DNA of 64,000 nucleotides from Micromonospora sp. DSM 45708 (GTDB lineage: Bacteria > Actinomycetota > Actinomycetes > Mycobacteriales > Micromonosporaceae). The notes under the pieces are model-generated. The model was not told the origin of the DNA. It saw nothing but the letters and a program-made list of their open reading frames with translations, and made no database searches. Position 1 is the first letter of the stretch, and each line of letters opens with the position of its first letter. The stretch spans positions 248,001 to 312,000 of the forward strand of contig NZ_CP154796.1 of assembly GCF_039566955.1 (NCBI RefSeq), written 5' to 3'. The position numbers and the translations under genes were made by a program. This document shows, piece after piece, positions 50,620 to 64,000 of the stretch.

Positions 50620-51308
50620 TCGCCCTGGTCCGGCTGCGGCTGGCCGGCTTCGTGCGTACCGGACGGGCGCTCGCGCCGGTGCTCGCCGGCCTGCTCGTCC
50701 TGGGCATCCTCTACGGCGGCGGTGGCGGGGCCCGACCGGCGGAGGTCTACGGCGTCTCCGCGGTGGTGATCTTCCCGGTGCTGGCCTGGCAGACCAAGAT
50801 CCTGCTGAACGTCGAGCCCGACGTGCAGCGCCGGTTGGCCCGGGTGGTGGTCGGGCCGGCCCGGGAACGGGCGGCGGGCCTGCTCGCGGCGCTCGTGGCC
50901 GGGCTCGCCGTGGTGGTGGTCGCGCTGGCGATGCCGTGGCCGCTGGGCGCGGTGTCGCCGGTGGGCGGGCCGGCGGGTCGGCCGGCTCTCGTCGGGGTGG
51001 CGCTCGGCATCTGGGCGCACCTGCTCGCGCTGCCGGCGGCGGTGGCCATCGGCGCGCTGGCCAGCCGGGCGATCACCCGCACCGCCGGTTACGGGGTGGC
51101 CGTGCTGGCGGTCGGCGTGGTCGGGGTGGTGGTGTGCGGGTTGTCCGACTCGGTGGTGCCGTGGCTGGTCCCACCGGTGATGGCGACCGCGCGGGCGGTC
51201 AGCGCGCCGATCTCGCCCGGCACCGGGCTGCTGCTCACCGGCTGGGCGGCGCTGTGGGTGGCGGTGGCGCTGGCCGGCTACGCCTGGGGGCGGCGCACCC
51301 GGGCCTGA
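50616..51308 (+). CDS. ABC transporter permease-like membrane protein
   Basis: 230 residues with about six membrane helices. Short N-terminal LVRLRLAGFVRTGRALAPVL, then alternating hydrophobic segments. No ABC-2 signature is certain; assignment rests on coupling (GTGA overlap) to the ATPase gene. Substrate unknown. Confidence 0.8.
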   Translation: MIALVRLRLAGFVRTGRALAPVLAGLLVLGILYGGGGGARPAEVYGVSAVVIFPVLAWQTKILLNVEPDVQRRLARVVVGPARERAAGLLAALVAGLAVVVVALAMPWPLGAVSPVGGPAGRPALVGVALGIWAHLLALPAAVAIGALASRAITRTAGYGVAVLAVGVVGVVVCGLSDSVVPWLVPPVMATARAVSAPISPGTGLLLTGWAALWVAVALAGYAWGRRTRA

Positions 51309-51341
51309 CCGGCGGGGTGACCGGGCCCACCCGGCGGCGAT

Positions 51342-51370
51342 TTGGCGCTCCGACGCACGTCGCGTAACCT
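51342..51370 (+). promoter_or_regulatory. Promoter of rplJ-rplL
   Basis: TTGGCG, 17-nt spacer, TAACCT, starting about 250 nt upstream of rplJ. Confidence 0.75.
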
Positions 51371-51624
51371 GAAGCGGTAGTTCCACCCAAAGACCGCTGG
51401 TCACCGTGCCCCGGCACGGTCGAAGGTCCCGCGACGACGGGCGACCCGCGCAGGGCGGCAAGCGAAACTCGGTGTGTCAGGCACGGTCCGCCGACTGTGC
51501 TCCATGATCCCGGCCCTCGCCCCGTGCGCCCCGCGCCGGGGCTTTTTCGTTGTCGTGGTGCCTCCGCCGCCGTCGCGATCCCGATCGCCGGCGTGCCAGC
51601 TCCGAGTAACGAGAGAGGAGGGAC
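51371..51624 (+). ncRNA. L10 leader with attenuator hairpin
   Basis: The 5' leader of rplJ contains paired segments such as CCGTGCCCCGGCACGG (51405-51420) and, at 51528-51542, a GCCCC/GGGGC stem followed by five T (51543-51547), a classical intrinsic terminator 78 nt before the start codon. L10 leaders bind the L10-L12 complex and regulate rplJL; the terminator suggests transcription attenuation rather than only translational control. Confidence 0.65.
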
Positions 51625-52173
51625 ATGGCGGACAAGCCGATCCGGGCCGACAAGGCCACGGCCGTCGCCGAGCTGACCGAGAGCTTCCGCACCTCGGGAG
51701 CCACCGTGCTCACCGAGTACCGCGGGCTCACGGTCTCGCAGCTCACCCAGCTGCGGCGCACGCTCGGCAAGGAGACCAGCTACACGGTCGCGAAGAACAC
51801 GCTGGCCAAGCGTGCCGCGTCCGATGCGGGCATCTCCGGCCTCGACGAGCTGTTCACCGGTCCTACCGCGCTGACTTTCGTTTCGGGCGACGTCGTCGAG
51901 GCGGCGAAGGGGCTTCGCGACTTCGCGAAGGCCAACCCGAAGCTCGTCATCAAGGGCGGTGTCTTCGAGGGCAGGGCCATTTCCGCGGCCGAGGTCACGA
52001 AGCTCGCCGACCTGGAGTCCCGTGAGGTGCTGCTGGCCAAGCTGGCCGGCGCCATGAAGGGCAACCTGAGCAAGGCCGCGGCCCTGTTCCAGGCTCCGCT
52101 CTCCAAGGCCGCCCGCGCGGCGGCCGCCCTGGCGGACAAGAAGCGCGAGCAGGAGGGCGCCGAGGCGGCCTGA
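51625..52173 (+). CDS. rplJ: 50S ribosomal protein L10
   Basis: 182 residues. [19 protein letters not shown] in the rRNA-binding domain and an Ala/Lys-rich C-terminal helix that anchors L12 dimers. ATG 51625 has GAGAGGAGGG upstream. Leader attenuator upstream, rplL 53 nt downstream. Confidence 0.97.
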   Translation: MADKPIRADKATAVAELTESFRTSGATVLTEYRGLTVSQLTQLRRTLGKETSYTVAKNTLAKRAASDAGISGLDELFTGPTALTFVSGDVVEAAKGLRDFAKANPKLVIKGGVFEGRAISAAEVTKLADLESREVLLAKLAGAMKGNLSKAAALFQAPLSKAARAAAALADKKREQEGAEAA

Positions 52174-52226
52174 GGCCGCACGGCGCACCACATTCTTAGT
52201 TTCCACTTGCAGAAAGGACGCCAGAC

Positions 52227-52616
52227 ATGGCGAAGCTCAGCACCGACGAGCTGCTCGACGCGTTCAAGGAGATGACGCTGATCGAGCTCTCCGAGTTCGT
52301 GAAGCAGTTCGAGGAGACCTTCGAGGTCACCGCCGCCGCTCCGGTCGCGGTTGCCGCGGCCGGCGGTGCCGGTGGCGCTGCCGCCGCCCCGGCCGAGGAG
52401 GAGAAGGACGAGTTCGACGTCATCCTCGACGCCGACGGTGGCAAGAAGATCCAGGTCATCAAGGTCGTGCGTGAGCTGACCGGCCTGGGCCTCAAGGAGG
52501 CCAAGGACCTGGTCGAGGCCGCTCCGAAGGCCGTCCTGGAGAAGGCCAACAAGGAGACCGCCGAGAAGGCCAAGGCCAAGCTCGAGGGTGAGGGCGCCAA
52601 GGTCACCCTCAAGTGA
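52227..52616 (+). CDS. rplL: 50S ribosomal protein L7/L12
   Basis: 129 residues. N-terminal dimerisation helices ([20 protein letters not shown]), Ala/Gly hinge (about 38-53) and C-terminal factor-binding domain with [20 protein letters not shown]. Recruits elongation factors. ATG 52227 has AGAAAGGA upstream. Confidence 0.97.
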   Translation: MAKLSTDELLDAFKEMTLIELSEFVKQFEETFEVTAAAPVAVAAAGGAGGAAAAPAEEEKDEFDVILDADGGKKIQVIKVVRELTGLGLKEAKDLVEAAPKAVLEKANKETAEKAKAKLEGEGAKVTLK

Positions 52617-52639
52617 CCTTGTGCTGACCTGACGCGCGT

Positions 52640-52711
52640 CCGGCTCACGTGAGCCGGGGCACACCGTGTCGCAGCGGGCGGTGATCCGGGAAACCGGGTC
52701 ACCGCCCGCTG
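52640..52711 (+). terminator. Palindrome plus 18-bp GAAA-loop hairpin after rplL
   Basis: CCGGCTCACGTGAGCCGG at 52640-52657 is a perfect 18-bp palindrome. 52672-52689 pairs with 52694-52711 (one G-T) around a GAAA tetraloop. Together they probably terminate or process the rplJL transcript ahead of rpoB. Confidence 0.75.
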
Positions 52712-53191
52712 TCGTGGTGTCACCCGCTGGAAGCGCCGTGAGCAGGGCGTACAGGTTCCTCGTACCGGCCTTTCAGCAGGGCGGAGCCGGTAGCCCGTCG
52801 GTGGGAAAGACACTCTGAGCGGTAACCGGCCCTTGACGCGGCACCTGCCGGCAGGCACGCTGGCATCAGCAAGACCTTCCGCGCTTGCAACGGCCGCCAC
52901 TCGGGTAAGGCCAACGGCAGCACCACCGCCGCGGCTCCCGAGCGGACCGGCAGGAGCGTCGCGTTCCGAGCGGCCCGGTGAACCCGGTTTTTCCGGGGTC
53001 CCAGGGCTTGTTCCGCGACGACCTGCGGGGTGGGCTGGACAGCGGTTAGCCTCTCGGCTACACTGCTAGTTTGCGCTGCCTTCCGACTTGACCCCTGCTC
53101 GGAAATGTCCGATTGCGGATATTTCTGGTGGGGTCATTGGAGTGCACGCGTACCAGCCGTTCTGCAGCACCGGTCCTCGGAAGGACGCATC
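52712..53191 (+). promoter_or_regulatory. 480-nt rpoB promoter and leader region
   Basis: A clear promoter at 53036-53064: TGGACA, 17-nt spacer, TACACT, giving a leader of about 120 nt. The stretch 52712-53030 contains no supported gene. rpoBC therefore has its own promoter in addition to any read-through from rplJL. Confidence 0.7.
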
Positions 53192-56623
<3,432 letters not shown>

Positions 56624-56702
56624 GGCGTGATTCGGGGGCCGGCTCGCCGGCCCCCGATCCCGCCCGTTAGCTAGCAGTACAGACGACGACATAGGGGACA
56701 CA

Positions 56703-59700
56703 GTGCTCGACGTCAACTTCTTCGACGAGCTGCGCATTGGTCTCGCCACCGCCGACGACATCCGTCAGTGGTCCCACGGCGAGGTCAAGAAGCCCGAGAC
56801 CATCAACTACCGCACCCTCAAGCCGGAGAAGGACGGGCTCTTCTGCGAGAAGATCTTCGGTCCGCAGCGGGACTGGGAGTGCTACTGCGGTAAGTACAAG
56901 CGGGTCCGCTTCAAGGGCATCATCTGTGAGCGCTGCGGCGTCGAGGTGACCCGCTCCAAGGTTCGCCGGGAGCGGATGGGTCACATCGAGCTGGCCGCTC
57001 CGGTGACCCACATCTGGTACTTCAAGGGCGTGCCGAGCCGGCTGGGCTACCTGCTGGACCTCGCCCCGAAGGACCTCGAAAAGATCATCTACTTCGCCTC
57101 GTACGTCGTGACGAGCGTGGACGCCGAGTCGCGTCACCGTGACCTCTCGACCATCGAGAACGAGATCCTGGCCGAGAAGCGGCAGTCGGAGAACAGCCGC
57201 GACTCGGAGATCGAGAAGCGGGCCGCCAAGCTGGAGGCCGACCTGGCCGAGCTGGAGGCCGAGGGCGCGAAGGCGGACGTCCGGCGCAAGGTCAAGGAGG
57301 GCGGAGAGCGCGAGATGCGCCAGATCCGCGACCGGGCCCAGCGCGAGATCGACCGCCTCGACGAGGTCCTCGACACCTTCCGCAAGCTGGAGCCGAAGCA
57401 GCTCGTCACCGACGAGCTGCTCTACCGCGAGCTGCGCGACCGCTTCGGTGAGTACTTCACCGGCAGCATGGGCGCCGAGGCCATCAAGGCGCTGGTCCAG
57501 AACATGGACCTCACCGCCGAGGCCGAGAACCTCCGCGAGACGATCCGCTCCGGCAAGGGCCAGCGGAAGATCCGGGCGCTCAAGCGGCTGAAGGTCGTCG
57601 CGGCGTTCCAGAACACCCGCAACTCCCCGCTGGGCATGGTGCTGGACTGCGTCCCGGTCATCCCGCCGGACCTGCGCCCGATGGTGCAGCTCGACGGTGG
57701 CCGCTTCGCGACCTCCGACCTGAACGACCTCTACCGCCGGGTGATCAACCGGAACAACCGCCTCAAGCGACTGATCGACCTCGGCGCGCCCGAGATCATC
57801 GTCAACAACGAGAAGCGGATGCTCCAGGAGGCCGTCGACGCGCTGTTCGACAACGGCCGTCGTGGTCGTCCGGTGACCGGCCCGGGTAACCGGCCGCTGA
57901 AGTCGCTCTCCGACATGCTCAAGGGCAAGCAGGGCCGGTTCCGCCAGAACCTGCTGGGCAAGCGCGTCGACTACTCCGGCCGTTCGGTCATCGTGGTCGG
58001 CCCGAAGCTCAAGCTGCACCAGTGCGGCCTGCCCAAGCAGATGGCGCTGGAGCTGTTCAAGCCGTTCGTGATGAAGCGGCTGGTCGACCTCAACCACGCG
58101 CAGAACATCAAGTCCGCCAAGCGGATGGTCGAGCGGCAGCGGCCGGTCGTGTGGGACGTGCTGGAAGAGGTCATCGGCGAGCACCCGGTGCTGCTGAACC
58201 GCGCACCGACCCTGCACCGCCTGGGCATCCAGGCCTTCGAGCCGCAGCTGGTCGAGGGCAAGGCCATCCAGATCCACCCGCTGGTCTGCACCGCGTTCAA
58301 CGCCGACTTCGACGGTGACCAGATGGCGGTCCACGTGCCGCTGTCCGCCGAGGCCCAGGCCGAGGCGCGGATCCTGATGCTGTCGTCGAACAACATCCTC
58401 AAGCCGGCCGACGGCAAGCCCGTCACCATGCCCACCCAGGACATGGTGATCGGCCTCTACCACCTCACCCACCTCACTCCGGGTGGCACGGGCGAGGGCC
58501 GGGCGTTCAGCTCGGACGCCGAGGCGCGGATGGCGTACGACAACGGCGAGCTGCACCTGCAGACCCCGGTCAAGATCCGGCTGCACGACGTGGTCGGGGT
58601 CGACAACGGCGCCGGCGCCGAGCCGTGGACCGCGCCCGAGGGCTGGGTCGAGGGTCAGCCGGTGACGGTGGAGACCACGCTGGGCCGGGTCCTGTTCAAC
58701 GAGACGCTGCCCCCGGGCTACCGCTTCGTGAACTACGAGATCCGCAAGGGCCAGCTCTCCGCGATCGTCAACGACCTCGCCGAGCGCTTCCCGAAGGTGG
58801 CCCTGGCGGCCACCCTGGACGGGCTCAAGGAGGCCGGTTTCCACTGGGCCACCTGGTCCGGCGTCACCATCGGCATGGAGGACGTCATCGCTCCGCCGCG
58901 CAAGCGGGAGATCCTGGAGCGGTACGAGAAGGAAGCCGACCGGATCGACAAGCAGTACCAGCGTGGTCTGATGACCGCCGAGGAGCGCCGCGGCGAGCTG
59001 ATCGAGATCTGGACCAAGGCGACCAACGAGGTCGCCAAGGAGATGGACACCGCGCTGCCGCAGGAGAACCCGCTGTGGAAGATGATCAACTCGGGTGCCC
59101 GCGGTAACCTGCTCCAGCTCCGGCAGATCGCGGCGATCCGTGGTCTGGTGGCCAACCCCAAGGGTGAGATCATCCCGCGGCCGATCAAGGCCTCGTACCG
59201 GGAGGGTCTGTCCGTGCTGGAGTACTTCATCTCCACGCACGGTGCCCGTAAGGGCCTCGCGGACACCGCCCTGCGTACCGCCGACTCGGGTTACCTGACC
59301 CGGCGTCTGGTGGACGTCTCGCAGGACGTCATCATCCGCGAGGAGGACTGCGGCACCGACCGGGCCATCCCGATGCAGATCGGCGAGCGGGCCGACGGCA
59401 AGCTGGTCGTGCACGAGCACGCCGAGACCAGCGTGCACGCCCGGACGCTGGCCGACGACATCAAGGGGCCGGACGGCACCGTGGTGGCCCACCGCGGCCA
59501 GGACATCAACTCCATCGGCGTCGACGCGATCGTCGCCGCCGGGGTGGAGACGGTGCGGGTGCGCAGCGTGCTCACCTGCGAGTCGAAGCTGGGCGTCTGC
59601 GGTGCGTGCTACGGCCGCTCGCTGCCGACCGGCAAGACCGTGGACGTCGGCGAGGCGGTCGGCATCATCGCCGCCCAGTCGATCGGTGAGCCGGGTACGC

Positions 59701-60590
59701 AGCTGACGATGCGTACCTTCCACACCGGTGGTGTCGCGGGTGAGGACATCACCCAGGGTCTGCCCCGTGTCCAGGAGATCTTCGAGGCCCGGGTGCCGAA
59801 GGGCAAGGCGCCCATCGCCGACACCCCGGGCCGCATCCGGATCGAGGACGGCGAGCGGTCCCGCAAGATCGTGGTCATCCCGGACGACGGCAGCGACGAG
59901 ATCGTCTACGACAAGATCTCGAAGCGGGTCCGGCTCCGGGCGCACGACGGCGACCACGTCGAGGTCGGCGAGAAGCTCACCGAGGGCACCATCGACCCGC
60001 ACGAGCTGCTGCGCATCCTCGGCCCGCGCGCGGTCCAGGTCCACCTGACCCAGGAGGTCCAGGAGGTCTACCGCTCGCAGGGTGTGCTCATCCACGACAA
60101 GCACATCGAGATCATCATCCGCCAGATGCTCAAGCGGGTGACGGTCATCGACTCCGGCTCGACCGAGTTCCTGCCGGGCGTGCTGGTCGACCGGGCGCTG
60201 TTCGAGTCGGAGAACCGCCGGCTCGTCGGCGAGGGTGGCGAGCCCGCCGCCGGTCGTCCGGTGCTGATGGGTATCACCAAGGCCTCGCTGGCCACGGATT
60301 CCTGGCTGTCGGCGGCCTCCTTCCAGGAGACCACCCGGGTGCTGACGGACGCGGCGATCCACGCCCGCAGCGACTCGCTGATCGGCCTCAAGGAGAACGT
60401 GATCATCGGTAAGCTCATCCCGGCCGGTACCGGCATCAGCAAGTACCGCAACGTCCGGGTCGAGCCGACCGAGGAGGCGAAGGCCAAGGTCTACTCGATG
60501 ACCGGCTACCCGGAGACCGACTACGGCTTCGGGCCGGCCAGCGGCCAGGCGGTGCCGCTGGACGACTTCGACTTCGGGTCGTACCGCTAA
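56703..60590 (+). CDS. rpoC: RNA polymerase beta-prime subunit
   Basis: 1295 residues. N-terminal zinc site (C-Y-C-G-K-Y ... C-E-R-C-G near 60-80), the catalytic N-A-D-F-D-G-D-Q-M near residue 535 whose Asp residues hold the Mg ion, and the second zinc site around [16 protein letters not shown] 56703 lies 79 nt after the rpoB stop. A strong terminator follows. Confidence 0.98.
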   Translation: MLDVNFFDELRIGLATADDIRQWSHGEVKKPETINYRTLKPEKDGLFCEKIFGPQRDWECYCGKYKRVRFKGIICERCGVEVTRSKVRRERMGHIELAAPVTHIWYFKGVPSRLGYLLDLAPKDLEKIIYFASYVVTSVDAESRHRDLSTIENEILAEKRQSENSRDSEIEKRAAKLEADLAELEAEGAKADVRRKVKEGGEREMRQIRDRAQREIDRLDEVLDTFRKLEPKQLVTDELLYRELRDRFGEYFTGSMGAEAIKALVQNMDLTAEAENLRETIRSGKGQRKIRALKRLKVVAAFQNTRNSPLGMVLDCVPVIPPDLRPMVQLDGGRFATSDLNDLYRRVINRNNRLKRLIDLGAPEIIVNNEKRMLQEAVDALFDNGRRGRPVTGPGNRPLKSLSDMLKGKQGRFRQNLLGKRVDYSGRSVIVVGPKLKLHQCGLPKQMALELFKPFVMKRLVDLNHAQNIKSAKRMVERQRPVVWDVLEEVIGEHPVLLNRAPTLHRLGIQAFEPQLVEGKAIQIHPLVCTAFNADFDGDQMAVHVPLSAEAQAEARILMLSSNNILKPADGKPVTMPTQDMVIGLYHLTHLTPGGTGEGRAFSSDAEARMAYDNGELHLQTPVKIRLHDVVGVDNGAGAEPWTAPEGWVEGQPVTVETTLGRVLFNETLPPGYRFVNYEIRKGQLSAIVNDLAERFPKVALAATLDGLKEAGFHWATWSGVTIGMEDVIAPPRKREILERYEKEADRIDKQYQRGLMTAEERRGELIEIWTKATNEVAKEMDTALPQENPLWKMINSGARGNLLQLRQIAAIRGLVANPKGEIIPRPIKASYREGLSVLEYFISTHGARKGLADTALRTADSGYLTRRLVDVSQDVIIREEDCGTDRAIPMQIGERADGKLVVHEHAETSVHARTLADDIKGPDGTVVAHRGQDINSIGVDAIVAAGVETVRVRSVLTCESKLGVCGACYGRSLPTGKTVDVGEAVGIIAAQSIGEPGTQLTMRTFHTGGVAGEDITQGLPRVQEIFEARVPKGKAPIADTPGRIRIEDGERSRKIVVIPDDGSDEIVYDKISKRVRLRAHDGDHVEVGEKLTEGTIDPHELLRILGPRAVQVHLTQEVQEVYRSQGVLIHDKHIEIIIRQMLKRVTVIDSGSTEFLPGVLVDRALFESENRRLVGEGGEPAAGRPVLMGITKASLATDSWLSAASFQETTRVLTDAAIHARSDSLIGLKENVIIGKLIPAGTGISKYRNVRVEPTEEAKAKVYSMTGYPETDYGFGPASGQAVPLDDFDFGSYR

Positions 60591-60600
60591 TCGCACGCAC

Positions 60601-60639
60601 GACGACGGCCCCCGGCGTACCCCGCCGGGGGCCGTCGTC
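60601..60639 (+). terminator. Terminator of rpoBC
   Basis: 17-bp perfect stem (60601-60617 with 60623-60639), TACCC loop, 10 nt after the rpoC stop. Confidence 0.9.
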
Positions 60640-60695
60640 GCGTCCGGGGGCCGACCGGTCCCGGTCGCGGCGTCCCCGGAGGCATGATGGAGGGC

Positions 60696-61064
60696 ATGAC
60701 GACCGTGCCCGCGCAGGTGCCCCTCGCGCCGCAGGCGTACCGCCACCCGCACGACCCGGAGCCGGTCCGCTCCACGAAGGCCCGCGCCGTCTTCGCTCTC
60801 GGGCTGATCGGCGCGCTGACCGGCTTCTTCGTCGGCGGGGTGGTGCCGTCGACCATCGCGCTCACCCTGGCCCGGCAGGCCCGCCGGGAGGCGTACGCGT
60901 CGGGGGGTTACCTGACCGGCGCCGACTGGCTGCGGCGCGGTGAGCGGCTGGCCCGGATCGGCCTGGTGCTGACCGCCGTGGTGGTGGTGGCCGCGGTGGT
61001 GATCGGGGTGGTCCGGCACGCCGACACCTCGTTCGGGCACGACTTCGCCCCGAACTTCGACTGA
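60696..61064 (+). CDS. Small membrane protein, DUF4190-like
   Basis: 122 residues, two membrane helices (about 30-55 and 88-110) separated by a loop LARQARREAYASGGYLTGAD as in DUF4190-type proteins. Function unknown. ATG 60696 follows a CATGAT box by 7 nt; ATG 60684 and 60687 are in frame but too close to GGAGG. Confidence 0.7.
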   Translation: MTTVPAQVPLAPQAYRHPHDPEPVRSTKARAVFALGLIGALTGFFVGGVVPSTIALTLARQARREAYASGGYLTGADWLRRGERLARIGLVLTAVVVVAAVVIGVVRHADTSFGHDFAPNFD

Positions 61065-61169
61065 CCCGGCGGGGGAGCGGCCCGCGCCCGCCCACCCGCT
61101 CGTGACCCGCGGCGGTAGCCTGGCCGGTGTCCGCCGCGTGGCGGGTGAGCCAGGTGACAGGAGGACCCC

Positions 61170-61997
61170 GTGACGGAACCGGCCGCGCCGGGAGGCGACC
61201 CGATCCGCCCCGGTCCCGCGCCGGACGCCGCCGCGTCGCCGGGCCCCGACCCGGTCAGTCCGTGGGCCGCGCCGTCCCACCTTCCGCCGCACTCCACCCC
61301 GCCGTCGGCCCCGGCCCCGGCCGCGCCACCGCACCCGGCCGCGCCGCACTCCGCGCCGCCCGGTCCCTGGCCGCCGGCGGGACCGTATCCGTCGGGCGGG
61401 CACGGCCCGGCGTCCGCGCCGCCCCACCATGCGGGGCAGCCCGGGCCGGGGTCGGCGCATCCCGGACCGTTCGGGCACGGTCCGGCGTACCGGTCGGGGC
61501 AGCACGGGTACGGCGCTCCGGGCGCGTACCCGGGGAACGGGCCCGGCCACGGCGGCGGGTGGGGGGCACCGGCGCTCCCGCCGCCCCCGCGCGAGGCGCC
61601 CCGGCCGCCGAAGCGGGTCGACGCGGTGCCGGGCACCCCGTTCGGGGTGGTGCACCTGGACGTGCCGCCGGTCACCTCCGGGCTGGCGATCGGCTCGCTG
61701 GTCACCGGCGTCGCCTCGATCCTGGTGTCGCTGCTGGTCCTCTGCTTCGGCATCGCCGGCCCGGACTACGGCGGCGCGTGGGCGGCGGGCGCCTTCACGG
61801 TGCTCGGCGCGTTGGCCGGGGTCGGGGCGATAGTGGCCTGGCTGCTCGCCCGTCGGCAGATCCGGCGGCCGGCGCCGCCGCCGGCGGTCCGGTTCACCGG
61901 TGGCGGCCTGGCCGTGGCGGGGCTGAGCTGTGGCGCGGTGGGGCTCCTGTTGAGCGTGCTCGGGCTCGGGATCGCCCTGGTGGTGCAGATCACGTGA
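61170..61997 (+). CDS. Pro/Gly-rich membrane protein, DUF4190-like
   Basis: 275 residues. Residues 1-155 are disordered Pro/Gly/His-rich (PYPSGGHGPASAPPHHAGQP-type), followed by about three membrane helices (about 170-195, 203-225 and 240-270) with GLAIGSLVTGVASILVSLLV. Same general plan as the preceding gene. Possibly a cell-envelope scaffold; function unknown. ACAGGAGG lies before GTG 61170. Confidence 0.75.
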   Translation: MTEPAAPGGDPIRPGPAPDAAASPGPDPVSPWAAPSHLPPHSTPPSAPAPAAPPHPAAPHSAPPGPWPPAGPYPSGGHGPASAPPHHAGQPGPGSAHPGPFGHGPAYRSGQHGYGAPGAYPGNGPGHGGGWGAPALPPPPREAPRPPKRVDAVPGTPFGVVHLDVPPVTSGLAIGSLVTGVASILVSLLVLCFGIAGPDYGGAWAAGAFTVLGALAGVGAIVAWLLARRQIRRPAPPPAVRFTGGGLAVAGLSCGAVGLLLSVLGLGIALVVQIT

Positions 61998-62484
61998 CGG
62001 CTGGCCGGTCGCTGACCGGTTGAGGCGAGGATGTCCGGGTCTCGGGCGCTCATCCGGTGTCGGGGCCGCCGGGCCGTACGCCGGACGAGCCGGTACACTT
62101 GTGACCGTAGGTGCCTGTCGGGGGCGTACCGGTGACCCGGAAGCCGACCGGTGGGGCTGCGGCGCAGTCCTCCCGAGTCGATCCGTTTTGACCGGCGCGG
62201 CTGTGGTAGGTACTCTTTCCCCTTGCGCCCGGGCTCGCCCGGGCAATGCGTGCGTGCGCTGGAGCCGCTCAGTCGGTGATCGTGTGGTCGCACCACCAAG
62301 ACCAAAATCCGGTACGACGCGTCAGCGGCCGACACCGGAACCGTGACTCGGGCGACACGCCCGACCGCGGGTGCTGGGGTCGCGTCAGGTGGCCCCGGCT
62401 GGAATGTAGGAGAGCCGTCCATCAGGCCGGCTAGAGCAGACGGCGCGGTCGCCTCGCAGCGGCCGAAGGGAGCGGAGAAACCCG
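61998..62484 (+). promoter_or_regulatory. 487-nt leader of the rpsL operon with promoter
   Basis: Best promoter at 62187-62215: TTGACC, 17-nt spacer, TACTCT, giving a leader of about 260 nt. An isolated TACACT at 62094 lacks a good -35. No ORF is supported here; the length suggests regulatory structure such as an S7 or S12 site. Confidence 0.7.
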
Positions 62485-62859
62485 GTGCCCACCATTCAGC
62501 AGCTGGTCCGAAAGGGCCGACAGGCCAAGACGACCAAGACCAAGACCCCTGCGCTCAAGGGTTCTCCCCAGCGGCGCGGTGTGTGCACCCGCGTGTACAC
62601 CACCACCCCGAAGAAGCCGAACTCGGCGCTGCGCAAGGTCGCTCGTGTCAAGCTCAGCAGCCAGATCGAGGTGACCGCCTACATCCCGGGCGTCGGCCAC
62701 AACCTCCAGGAGCACTCGATCGTGCTCGTGCGTGGCGGCCGTGTGAAGGACCTCCCCGGCGTGCGGTACAAGATCGTTCGCGGCTCGCTGGACACCCAGG
62801 GTGTCCGCAACCGCAAGCAGGCTCGCAGCCGCTACGGCGCGAAGAAGGAGAAGAGCTGA
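62485..62859 (+). CDS. rpsL: 30S ribosomal protein S12
   Basis: 124 residues: [35 protein letters not shown] and [17 protein letters not shown]. The Lys residues mutated in streptomycin-resistant strains (TPKKPN and GRVKDLPG) are wild type. GTG 62485 has GGAG upstream. Confidence 0.98.
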   Translation: MPTIQQLVRKGRQAKTTKTKTPALKGSPQRRGVCTRVYTTTPKKPNSALRKVARVKLSSQIEVTAYIPGVGHNLQEHSIVLVRGGRVKDLPGVRYKIVRGSLDTQGVRNRKQARSRYGAKKEKS

Positions 62860-62860
62860 C

Positions 62861-63331
62861 ATGCCGCGTAAGGGACCCGCTCCGCGGAAGCCGCTGGTCG
62901 CTGACCCGGTGTACAACTCGCCCCTGGTCACCCAGCTGGTGAACAAGATCCTGCTGCGCGGCAAGCGTCAGCTCGCCGAGCGCATCGTGTACGCCGCCCT
63001 GGAGGGCTGCCGCGAGAAGTCCGGCACCGACCCCGTCGTCACGCTCAAGCGTGCGATGGACAACGTGAAGCCGACCCTCGAGGTGCGCAGCCGTCGTGTC
63101 GGTGGCGCCACCTACCAGGTTCCGGTCGAGGTGCGGCCGGCCCGCGCGACCACGCTGGGTCTGCGCTGGCTGGTGACCTACTCCCGGGCCCGGCGCGAGA
63201 AGACCATGATCGAGCGGCTGATGAACGAGCTGCTGGACGCGAGCAACGGCCTCGGCGCCGCCGTCAAGCGGCGTGAGGACACGCACAAGATGGCGGAGTC
63301 CAACAAGGCCTTCGCGCACTACCGCTGGTAA
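62861..63331 (+). CDS. rpsG: 30S ribosomal protein S7
   Basis: 156 residues: [35 protein letters not shown] and a terminal NKAFAHYRW. Organises the 3' major domain of 16S rRNA. Starts 1 nt after the rpsL stop, with AAGGAGAAGAG as ribosome site inside rpsL. Confidence 0.98.
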   Translation: MPRKGPAPRKPLVADPVYNSPLVTQLVNKILLRGKRQLAERIVYAALEGCREKSGTDPVVTLKRAMDNVKPTLEVRSRRVGGATYQVPVEVRPARATTLGLRWLVTYSRARREKTMIERLMNELLDASNGLGAAVKRREDTHKMAESNKAFAHYRW

Positions 63332-63407
63332 CACCTGAGGTTCCGGCGCCCACCAGGCGCCGGAACCGCCACCAGTTGTGTCGAGACGACGATAAGTAGG
63401 GATTGAA

Positions 63408-64000
<593 letters not shown>

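Noticed and set aside
56667..62246. Very long minus-strand open frame (over 1,800 codons) opposite rpoC
   Set aside because: It is the antisense shadow of rpoC and its flanks: high third-position GC removes stops on the opposite strand. Its composition (His/Arg/Val/Leu-rich, no domain) is not protein-like.

Overview
The window is very GC-rich, coding-dense actinobacterial DNA. RpoB/RpoC, NusG, the ribosomal proteins, a HadAB pair, a DUF397 gene beside a DUF5753-type regulator, a SigE-family sigma factor and a MoeZ-type sulfurtransferase together point to a Micromonosporaceae chromosome, most likely Micromonospora or a close relative. The genus is inference; the phylum is secure. Many genes start with GTG or TTG, and many start codons lie 6-8 nt after a TANNNT box, as expected for leaderless transcripts.

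Layout. (1) 1-13.8 kb: end of an alpha/beta hydrolase gene, two tandem DUF3152 metallopeptidase-like genes, moeZ, a QW-repeat protein, proB-proA with a hairpin between them, an alkyltransferase-like (ATL) repair protein, a GPH-type transporter, a PLP-dependent lyase/decarboxylase, a secreted protein, and a sigma factor overlapping its probable membrane partner. (2) 14-28.2 kb: a scattered second NADH dehydrogenase locus encoding NuoB, C, H, I, J, K, L, M and N. NuoA, D, E, F and G are absent. DUF2252, glucose-dehydrogenase, glutathione-transferase-like, SnoaL-like and Uma2 genes interrupt it, and a 24-bp inverted repeat sits in GC-only low-complexity DNA. (3) 28.3-37.2 kb: htpX, three MFS transporters, a membrane-anchored hydrolase, a zinc-ribbon protein, a MarR regulator that shares a perfect 42-bp operator with a divergent membrane gene, and a YajQ-family gene.

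(4) 37.3-42.4 kb is the accessory island: tRNA-Tyr, two degraded integrase C-termini in direct orientation, unrecognised genes, a DUF397/HTH pair, and, divergent from it, a chain of six tiny overlapping genes (28-117 codons), then two small membrane or exported proteins. (5) 42.5-45 kb: a membrane GAF-GGDEF-EAL protein.

(6) 45.1-64 kb is the conserved information-processing core: tRNA-Thr, tRNA-Met, rpmG, hadA-hadB, tRNA-Trp, secE, nusG, rplK, rplA, an ABC exporter pair inserted between rplA and rplJ, rplJ-rplL with an attenuator-like leader, rpoB-rpoC, two small membrane proteins, then rpsL-rpsG-fusA (fusA runs off the window). No rRNA, CRISPR array or intact mobile element was seen.
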